A DNA stretch of 64,000 nt from Phytophthora colocasiae (lineage: Eukaryota > Oomycota > Peronosporomycetes > Peronosporales > Peronosporaceae): NCBI GenBank assembly GCA_018806915.1, contig JAGKQI010000044.1, positions 62,001 through 126,000 of the forward strand, given 5' to 3'. The notes beneath the pieces were generated by a model that saw nothing but the letters and a program-made list of their open reading frames with translations, had not been told where the DNA came from and did not search any database. Positions 56,301 through 64,000 of this stretch are shown one piece after another (the stretch's first letter is position 1; each line of letters opens with the position of its first letter). The position numbers and the translations under genes were made by a program.

Positions 56301-59300
56301 TTCTTGTGCGGCTCCCCATTCCCACTTAGTGCTCTTCCGCAGAAGGCTTGTCAATGGTGCCATCCGCGTACCAAACTCAGGAACAAAGCGGCGATAGTAA
56401 CCCGCTAAGGCCACAAATCTGCGCACTTGTGCGTCATCCGTAGGTGTAGGAAAGTCGACAATAGCCCGTACCAGTCGTTCAGTGGGCTTAATCCCTTCCG
56501 GCGTCAAGTCATGTCCGAGATACTCCATGCGAGTCGTCGCAAATGAGCACTTCGATGCCTTCAAGCTCAATCCAGCTTCCGACAACCGTTCCAGTACAAT
56601 AGCTAACTCAACCACGTGCTGAGCGACACTGCCCTTGGTGAAGATAATTACATCATCCAAGTACACGAGACAACATACCCAAGTCAAACCACGTAGAACG
56701 CAGTCCATCAGTCGTTGAAAAGTGCTAGGCGCGTTGCAAAGCCCAAACGGCATCCGCGTGAATTGAAACAGGCCTCTTCGAGTCGTAAACGCTGTCTTCG
56801 GCTTATCACCAGCAGCTACGCCAAGTTGCCAATATCCTGAATGTAAGTCAAGACTCGAAAACCGCTGCGATCCATGCAAAGCTTCAAGAGTTTCATCCAC
56901 CCGAGGCAATGGGTATACGTCCTTCAAAGTCACCGCGTTCAAAGCTCGGTAATCAATGCAGAAGCGTACACTTCCGTCCTTCTTGCGAACTATCACCACC
57001 GGAAAACCCCATGCACCTTGACCTGGTTCAATCACTCCCTGCTTCAGCATATCATCCACTTCCTTGTCGATGAGCGCGTTCTCTGCGACTGCATGCCGTC
57101 GTCGTCGTAGCATGATCGGTGCAGCATCACCAGTATTGATGTGGTGTTCTACGTTGACTTTTGCTAACGGCGGGCATCCTGTCTTCTTTTCAACGATCCC
57201 AGAGTACTGCCTCAGCAAAGCGATCACCAAGTCTCGATCTTCCTGCTCCATCTCGCCAATGTCAAGCTTCTCTTCGTCCGTCAAGGGCTCAGCATCTTCC
57301 TTCTTCAGCTTATTAACCCAAGCCGCCACTCTTTCTCTTTCCAGTTCTCCATTCACTGACAGCAGCTCCATGTCTTCTTTCACGGGTATCCATGTGCCCA
57401 ACGCTTCTCGAGCAGGTAACTTCTCTCGTCTGCCTTCCACATTCAGTATTTGCGCTCTCACCGTTCCATTTCGTACGATATCCACTGTCGGTGCTAGTAG
57501 CAGGTGTCGCTTTGAGCACGGCTTCGGCATAAAGATTCCAGTGGTTCCATCTTCAGCATCAACATGCAGCTTCACAATGTTGTACGTGTTCGTCCTCAGC
57601 TTCCGAGTTTTTGCCAAACGCACCACGGCCCTCCTTGGTTGATCCAGCTGCGGCAACGTCGACACGCCATGACACGTGAACGGTAGGATAACTTTCTGGC
57701 CTTGCACATCAATGTACTTCAGCTCTCGAGTGCCAAAATCCATCTTAATCTTGTGCTTCACCATCCAGTCCTCGCCAACCAACAGTTCATCGCCTTGACC
57801 TTCCACCAATAAGGCGTCGATCGTAATGCGCTGCTGATATCGCGTCGTTCCCAAGAATCTCCATACGCCTAGCACTCGACTAGTTCCTCCGCCGAATCCT
57901 TCCACTAGGTCCACTGGCGTATTACGCGTGAGGCAGCGTCCATACTTTCGTAGTTCTTCTCCAGCGACACTGTACTGGGCACAGCTATCCAATCGAACCT
58001 CTTGCACATGCTTCTTCGTCAACGCGAGTAACGCGGTCGGTAAACAGCTCGGGGCACTACTTCCAACTGCTCGTAGTTGCGCTACCCGAAGGTGGTGTCC
58101 GCCATCATCTTTCCGCAATTCCACGTCTCCGTAGCATCCTTGCTGCTCGTATTGGTAAGTTTTGGCCTTCCTACGCCGTGGAGTTCTCTTCTTTGGTCGT
58201 TCTGCCGCTTGCTCATTGACTGCTGCTTGCTGTTGACCCTGCTTCTGCTGCAATCGCCATACACGCTTCGCCGCTCGGAATCGTTTAGCTGCCTGGACTG
58301 CCTTCCGCCTCTCTGCTCGTATTTCTGCTAATGAGCCGGTTTCAGTCAACTCACTAGGGGCTTCACGTTCATACCGCGCCACTTCCTTCAGCCACTCGTC
58401 CTCGCTTATTTGCTTCGGCGACTTCGGTTGTGTACCCGCTGCATTTCCATCCGCTGTAGCCACTTGTTTACTGCCGCGTCCATGGATTGCCAATTGTGCT
58501 TCAACCTCCTGCTTCCGTACAACTGCTGCTGCTTTCTGCGCTTCTCGTCGCTGCCGCCGTCTGATTTGCAGGTCATCAATTTCTCTGAGCTCATCGATCT
58601 TCTGCCGTACGGCTACTCGTAGGACTTTTGCTCGGTCTTCACGTTTTATACGGAATTCAGCCGTCAGAATGGCACGAGCTGCTGCTACTTCCTGCTCGGC
58701 ACGTCGGCGTCTTCTTCTTGCTGCGATTGTCTTGCCGCTGCTTAATGGCACTGCTTCCTTCACCACCCGTTCCGGAACATTCGCTGCTGCTAGTACTTCT
58801 GCTTCATCATTGTCTTCTGCTTCCTTCCTCACCCGTTCCTCAACTGCTCCTGCTGCTTCCTCACCGGTTACTTCACTGGGCTTGCTGCTCTTCCCCCAGT
58901 TTTGGCTATCCGTTCCGCCGCTCTTCCCCTTGGAGCGTCCATCGGTCCCGACAGCATCGCCGCAGATACCCTTCCAGCCATCACGACGCTTCCTTCTCTT
59001 TCGTCGTCGCTTGGTAGCCCAGGTGTTTCCACTGGTCGGCTCTACGTCGTTCTCCTTGTCGCTACCGTTGGGGTACTCAATTCTGGCAGACAGCAAAGCC
59101 CCGCCTCTACTGTCGCTTGGCGTTTCCCTGCTCCGCCGTTGCAGTTCCAGCACCGCTCGAAGAAGCTCCTCCTGCTGCTGTCGCAGGGGCTGCCTGGGTA
59201 CGAGCTGCCTGTGCTTGCTGTTGCCGTGGGTCGGGTACTCCGTCAAACGCTGCTGCTCGGCTTTGCATTCTCGCCACCAGTGACCAGCTTCGTTGCAGTA

Positions 59301-60983
59301 ACTGCACCGTGAATTCGCCTTCTGCTCCATTATGGAAGGTCGGTCAGCCGGAGGCCCGTAATGTCCAGGTCCACCTCGACCACCGCCTCCATAACCACGT
59401 CCGCCTCGATATCCTCGTCCGCCACTTCCTCTTCCGCCATATCCTCGGCCGCCATTATATCCGCCTCCGCCACTCTGCTCTTGCCATCCATGCTCTCGTG
59501 CTGCGGCTGCTTGCTGCTGCTGCTCATCGGCTCGTTTGATTTCGTCATACGCCTCGGCTTTAACTTCAAGGACCTTCGCCTTCGTCGCTTTAGCTGCCTG
59601 CTTCGTCTCTTGGCAATCACTACGGACTAGTCCAGCCGTCATGATCAATGCCTGCAGTGCTGCGATAGATAGAGGATCCTTCTTCGCCGTCTTGTTCCAA
59701 CTGCTTACAGCGTTGCCCTTCATATCGAACTTCGGCGGGGACTCATCACCTCCAAAGCCAAGTCCCATCTTGCTCCAATCCAACTGATCAACAGGGTTCG
59801 CCGCTGACTTCTTCCGGGGAGGTTGGACGTCTTCCTCGCCGACAACCAGACCTTGCTCATCCCGATATCGTCGTTTAGCAACTCGCCAGTCAGTGACACG
59901 GAAACCTTCGCCGTATTCGCCGCACGTATCCTCAGCATACTGTACTGCATCTTCTAGCGTCTTTGGGTCGTGCCCCTTTACTTGCATCGCAGCCGTCTGA
60001 TTGTTGATGCCGTTCACGAACGCTTCGACGTACACTTCTGCGGGAACTTGATGACCGAAACCAATGTCCGTGAGAACACCAGCGTAGTCGCTCAACCGCT
60101 CGCCTGGCTTCTGCACTCTCGATGCTAGTCGCTGCTGCACTTTGAAGACGTTGTCCCTCCTTCCGTACTTCTTTCGCAGTTTCCGAACCAGGAAGTCCAG
60201 TGTCTTGTCCTCTCTGCGCATGTTCGACGTCAGCGTCGTGAGCCAAGTGCTTGCCCGATCCTTCAAGTGTGCCGTCACGCCGTAGTAAAGTTCTTCAGCC
60301 GTCCATGTATCTCCGCCCAATCCAGCCTGCCTCTCTACTTCTTGGGGAATCGTCGCCAGCCATGCTTCCACGGATTCGTCCGCAGTACCGCGGAAGTCTT
60401 CCAGGTGCAAAGCCTTCATCTTCATCCTTGGCGCTGGGGTCGCAGGCGCATTCACAATGACCGGTGCCGGTGCTGCCGCAGGAGCTGCTGCCGGCGGTTG
60501 AATCAAGAAACGCTTCATCATCGACCTCTGCTGCCCAGGCGTCAAGTGATCCCACCAATCCATAGACTCCAACTCATCGTCCTGCATCTGATTGTTTTGT
60601 GCGGGCGCTTGTGGTGCCGCGGGTGCTAACACAGGTCTTCCAGGACGCGGTGGTACGCCACCTCCAGCTGGTTGTTGCGGAGCAGGTTGTTGCCCTACTG
60701 CCTGCTGGTTGTCCGGAGCCTGCTGAGTTCCACCATCTCTTCCTCGTCCTCCGGCCCGGGCTTGGTCATCGCTGTCACTGTCACCAGCAGGATTCCCATG
60801 CCTCAGTGCCGCTGCCACGACACCACTGCTCACCCTCACCCCATCATCATCCGAACTTCCGTCATTAGCAGCCATCTGCATACGGGTTCTCGGCGGCCTC
60901 GCTCGTTTTGGGGTTGCTGTTCTGGCTCTAGGCGTTGTCGGTTTCGGCGTACTACGACCGGGTGAGGATCGCGTTCCGACCAT
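53348..60983 (-). pseudogene. Gypsy gag-pol polyprotein, frameshifted
   Basis: Frames 56007-60983, 55234-56151, 54752-55237, 53748-54797 and 53348-54238 join in order. The first three breaks are each one lost base in a homopolymer (near 56170, 55262 and 54795); the last break, near 54230-54270, shifts the frame by +1 instead. Gag has a Pro/Ala/Gln-rich start, a capsid-like domain (ALHLEDFRGTADESVEAWL) and a zinc knuckle (CSYCNEAGHWWREC). The protease motif is LDSCAQYSVAG, with Cys where Gly or Thr is usual. RT shows FCIDYRALNAVT, LDLHSGYWQL and YLDDV. RNase H follows, then the integrase zinc finger (H-x-x-H with CQDCGSRKAR) and core (MMDGAREFGS, VERFHRTW). An unusual region of about 400 residues, with Ser/Glu-rich sequence and a helical segment, follows the integrase. 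Confidence 0.88.
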
Positions 60984-61338
60984 CTCTTTTTCTGCTTCTG
61001 CTTTGTGCTGCTTCTAGCTTCTGCTTAGTTCTGCCGCTTCGGCTTTAGCTCTGCTGCTTCGGCTTTAGTTCTGTTGCTTCGGCTTTAGTTCTGTTGCTTC
61101 CCGCTGCCGCCAACTACCGTCCTTCTTCTGCTGCTGCCAACTCCCGTCTCTTTCCTCTGCCAAACACCGTCCCTCTTCCTCTGCCAAACACCGTCTCTCT
61201 TCTTCCGCCAAACACCGTCTCTCTTCTGCTTCTAGGATTCGTGCCTCAGGGCCAAGCCTCGTGAAGATTCCTGACCAGGACCAACTGCGTTGGAAAGCCC
61301 GGAACCAACCGTGTTAGAAGGCCCCTGTATGACCACCA
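60984..61338 (-). other. Gypsy untranslated leader with short tandem repeats
   Basis: It lies between the gag start and the upstream LTR. It holds four roughly 21-base units (core CTGTTGCTTCGGCTTTAG, 61020-61100) and several 23-base units (core CTGCCAAACACCGTC, 61150-61220). The primer-binding site candidate adjoins the LTR at its right end. Confidence 0.7.
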
Positions 61339-61875
61339 AGTAAGCTTTGTCTTCCACTAGCGCTGTAGTTCGTCACCACCACACCCCACAACCACGAACT
61401 TCACCCCGATCAAAGGTGTCGCTCGAGGAGCTTAACTCCAACAGACCCCTAACAATGCACTTAATATCAGATATACAGTAGCCTGTAGGAGATAATTCTC
61501 ACGTCTGAGTGCGGCAATGAAGAGAAACGTCGGGATCTTTGCCAAACCCGGGCTCTAGAGGGCTGCTGATACCTCTGTCTCGATGTGGGCTGCTGATACC
61601 ACGAGCCAGGGTCCTACGGGGCTGCTGATACCCGTGTCCTGTCACACCCGACGCAACTCCTGAACTACAACACTAACCAACCACCAATCCGCCTCTTTCT
61701 CACTTAGTGTATTCACAGCTAGCGTCAATACCGACACTACTACTGCTCGACCGATAGCTCTGCCAGCTACTCGGCAAATTCCAAACTGACCTCTACTGCT
61801 ACCGCCTCGCACCTACCATGGCGCCCTGCCAGCCGTCCACTGTGTACCCAGCGAATCTCTGCGGCTCTTCAAGTA

Positions 61876-62998
61876 CAGCGGGTAGATTAAATGAGCGCCC
61901 ACCCCAAACTGAAGCACATTTTCAATCATAGCGACTTCAATATTGCTTCGATTGAAACGAAACAAACGACATTGGATGCGCAAACAACACGGGATCGTTT
62001 TCCCCAACGGATTCGCTTTAATTTGATTGGTGGACTGCGCTACGGTTCCGCCAATAATCTCAGCAGCTAATCGTGAGGCAATGGCTATAATGCAGTTAGG
62101 TTTTATACTTAGCTTTTGTATCAAATCCCGAATGTTACACGAATGTTACCCGAAAAACTAACTTTTTGAGTGTCATGCCTCTCACTTCTCAATTTGCCTG
62201 CAATGGCGCCAATTCGAAGGCGGCAGTACTCTGAAGACCTCCGCAGACGGGTTATTATCAAGTGGAAGCAAGGATGCAGTACAAGAAAGATTTGTTCGCA
62301 TCTTGTAATGCCAAGGCGAAGTGTTCGCACCATCATCGCCTACACGAAGAAGCATGGTCGCTCAAGCTGATTCCACGCCCAGGCAGACCTCGCCTTACCG
62401 ACTCTCGTCAAGACCGACGTATCATTAGAGAAGTTGAGAAGAACCGCTTCGTCAGTGCTGCAGTGATTGCTGCCCAAGTGTCCGAGGACATTGGTCAACC
62501 GGTGTCTACCGATCTCGTCCGAGATCGAATTCGCGAAGTTGGGCTTCATGGACGCTCTGCCCGAAAAAAACCGTACCTGAGTCCTATGCATCGCCGCCAG
62601 CGGCTGGCCTACGCAAAGAGGTTCGGCACGATGTCGCCGCTCTTCTGGAGGAGGGTTTTGTTCAGCGATGAGGCTTGTGTTGAGTTGCACGGCACGTCAG
62701 GTCGGGTTTCGGTTTGGAGACGGCCTCATGAGGCCCCTGCGACCTCGATCGAGGATCTGAAAGTGAAACTGCGCAGCATTTGGGCCAACATTGACGACGG
62801 CGTAGTGGCTAATGCAGTTTTGTCTATGCCTAAGCGTCTTCAAGCTGTGCGTGACAGCATTGGGGGCCACACCAAGTATTGAAAAGGTGCTTCAAGATGA
62901 ACTTCAACATTTAGTTTGACTGCATTTTTGTATGGAACATAAAATCAATACAGAATCAAATGAATTTTCGGGTGGGCGCTCATTTAATCTACCCGCTG
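61876..62998 (+). mobile_element. Tc1/mariner-type element nested in the LTR
   Basis: A 1,123-base element flanked by TA on each side (61874-61875 and 62999-63000), with perfect 29-base terminal inverted repeats starting CAGCGGGTAGATTAAATG. The intact LTR at 52515 shows the empty site as a single TA. This proves insertion after the LTR was formed. Confidence 0.96.
62203..62882 (+). pseudogene. Tc1-type transposase, internally deleted and frameshifted
   Basis: From the ATG at 62203 the product begins MAPIRRRQYSEDLRRRV, with a helix-turn-helix (CSTRKICSHLVMPRRSV). A one-base loss near 62360 moves to a second frame with GRPRLTDSRQDRRIIREV (second HTH) and the first catalytic Asp in FSDEACVEL. 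After SVWRRPHEAP the text jumps to the family's C-terminal part (SMPKRLQAVRDSIGGHTKY). The middle of the DDE domain, with the second and third catalytic acids, is missing. The copy cannot be active by itself. Confidence 0.88.
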
Positions 62999-63247
62999 TA
63001 CCACGATCTTCGGCCGAAGAGTCGTGAACCTGGATTCTTCGTCAAGCGGAGTCTCATTCTTCCAACCCGGCCCGCGCTCGCCGTCTGCTATTTGTCTTCA
63101 GAATCTGCTGCTGCTCGTCCTCAATCTGCTGCTCGTCTTCAATCTGCTGCTTGTCTTCAATCTGCTGCTCGTCTTCAATCTGCTGCTCGTCTTCAATCTG
63201 CTGCTCGTCGGCGCCAAAGAAATGTCGTCATCCTTACTCTATAATTA

Positions 63248-63796
63248 TCAAAAACTAGCGCGTTTGGATAAAATATCACGCGCGTGCAGAAGAGGAGACG
63301 TGCGTTCTATCTCGCTCGGCTGAAAGTTGTTCAAGAACTCCAGTAGCACCGACAGTTCCATGGCTTCGTCAAGCGCTCTACCTGCAGCTTTGATCACCTG
63401 TCCTGCTCCAACTGAGATTATGGCCTCATCATCTGAAGACGAGCTTTCGCCCGAAGAGCTGAAGCTTTCCTTGCGTGTTTTCATCTTCCGACGTTCGATC
63501 TTCTCGCGATACTTCTGAGCGTGCGTCATGGTTTGGCGTGCTGTCCGTGTACCGATGTACTCTGCGATGGCTTTCCATGGCCCTGACGGATAGAGTTCGA
63601 GGCCATGGAGAAATCGGTCGTGCTCTTCGATGGTCCAGAGGAGGCGGCATCTCTCGGTTGGCGGGTTGCGTCGACGAGAGCGGCGCCTTCGCTTTGATTT
63701 TGTAGCTTCAGCGGCTCGAATAGGGATTCGAATGAGGTGTTGGTCGTTGACGTCTCCTTCAAACAGGCAGTTTTGCACAGTCTCTGAGATTGCCAT
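63248..63796 (-). CDS. SHAQKY-type single-MYB protein 2
   Basis: 182 residues in one exon, a clear paralog of the gene at 50341-50898. It has a shared N-terminus (LIRIPIRAAEATKSKRRRRS), then the MYB repeat LWTIEEHDRFLHGLELY, GPWKAIAEYIGTRT and TMTHAQKYREK. The middle is Ser-rich (SSSGESSSSDDE), unlike copy 1. The last residues (DILSKRASF) diverge from copy 1, and the stop lies about 10 bases from the LTR end, so the retrotransposon landed at the gene's 3' end and has replaced its terminator region. A nuclear DNA-binding role is expected. Confidence 0.9.
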   Translation of the reverse strand: MAISETVQNCLFEGDVNDQHLIRIPIRAAEATKSKRRRRSRRRNPPTERCRLLWTIEEHDRFLHGLELYPSGPWKAIAEYIGTRTARQTMTHAQKYREKIERRKMKTRKESFSSSGESSSSDDEAIISVGAGQVIKAAGRALDEAMELSVLLEFLNNFQPSEIERTSPLLHARDILSKRASF

Positions 63797-64000
63797 GGTG
63801 TGTGCTTGGCAGTTCTTTTTAAAATGAGGACGAGCGTGTTTGGTTCATGGTGAGTCGTGTTACGTCCAATGGTGCGGCAAAATTCGTGCCGTACGATGTG
63901 GCGTTTGCACCTTCCCAATCGGAGCCCATATGTAGTTGATACACTACTGTACGTACATGTACATGTGTACATGTAGTACATCCAACAACATCAGGATGGC
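63797..64000. other. Upstream region of MYB gene 2
   Basis: No gene seen. It ends in a short palindromic GTACATGT run (about 63950-63980). Confidence 0.5.

Larger units (their letters stand above)
52515..63238 (-). mobile_element. Gypsy-type LTR retrotransposon (full length)
   Basis: A 10.7 kb element on the minus strand. LTRs of 764 bases (52515-53278) and 1,900 bases (61339-63238, enlarged by a nested Tc1) flank one gag-pol region. The LTR ends are AGTAAG and CTTACT instead of TG..CA. CTAT repeats on both outer sides (52511-52514 and 63239-63242) as target duplication. A polypurine tract (GAAGGGGAAGAG on the minus strand, 53279-53290) precedes the downstream LTR. A TGG-starting primer-binding site candidate (TGGTGGTCATACAGGGG) follows the upstream LTR. 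The order protease, RT, RNase H, integrase is that of the Gypsy group. Confidence 0.93.
61339..63238 (-). repeat. Upstream (5') LTR of the Gypsy element, interrupted by a Tc1 element
   Basis: After removing 61876-62998 and one TA, the remaining sequence aligns end to end with the LTR at 52515-53278. It contains the same 18-base minisatellite near 63110-63210. Its outer end lies only about 10 bases from the stop codon of MYB gene 2. Confidence 0.92.

Noticed and set aside
1..64000. tRNA or rRNA genes
   Set aside because: No stretch with recognisable A/B boxes and cloverleaf, or rRNA core sequence, was noticed by eye. A tRNAscan-type search would be decisive.

Overview
The window looks like nuclear DNA of an oomycete, most likely Phytophthora or a close relative. 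The support is a bZIP-PAS transcription factor, SHAQKY-type MYB proteins, secreted heme-thiolate peroxidases, short introns (about 57-90 bases) with GT..AG ends, compact host genes, and oomycete-style transposons (Crypton-like, piggyBac, MULE, Gypsy, Tc1). No bacterial, organelle or viral-genome features were seen. The species cannot be named from sequence alone.

Layout. 1-10.5 kb is a rearranged pirin locus: two nearly identical pirin gene 5' regions (1-1074 and 8988-10061) face away from each other across 7.9 kb. That spacer holds a degenerate piggyBac element, a broken Crypton-like tyrosine recombinase, a helix-turn-helix/Ulp1 (C48) protease gene and the 3' tail of a third pirin copy. 10.8-33.7 kb is the gene-rich core: a four-domain voltage-gated cation channel, a giant coiled-coil protein, a 74-residue membrane protein, a secreted alpha-carbonic anhydrase, a fusion of an Arb2-like domain with an AGC kinase, a dead aldo/keto reductase, a PX/PDZ-like/coiled-coil protein and a bZIP-PAS factor. 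34-52 kb alternates transposons with a three-member family of chloroperoxidase/peroxygenase-like secreted proteins. It carries three different MULE elements (two with exact 9-base target duplications, one with a probable one) and a small inverted-repeat element. 52.5-63.2 kb is one full Gypsy-type LTR retrotransposon on the minus strand with a Tc1-type element nested in its upstream LTR. The two SHAQKY MYB genes lie on either side of it.

How things fit together. The core genes look like housekeeping or signalling functions (membrane excitability, kinase signalling, membrane-lipid binding, transcription). The secreted carbonic anhydrase and peroxygenase-like proteins would act outside the cell. 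The mobile elements make up well over a third of the window and sit in the flanks, as in a gene-sparse, repeat-rich compartment.

A caution for users: at least ten otherwise clean reading frames, in host genes and transposons alike, are broken by single-base losses or gains, several in homopolymer runs. I read most of these as draft-assembly indels, so conserved host genes are reported as genes rather than pseudogenes. Genuine decay (aldo/keto reductase, piggyBac, Tc1) is marked separately.
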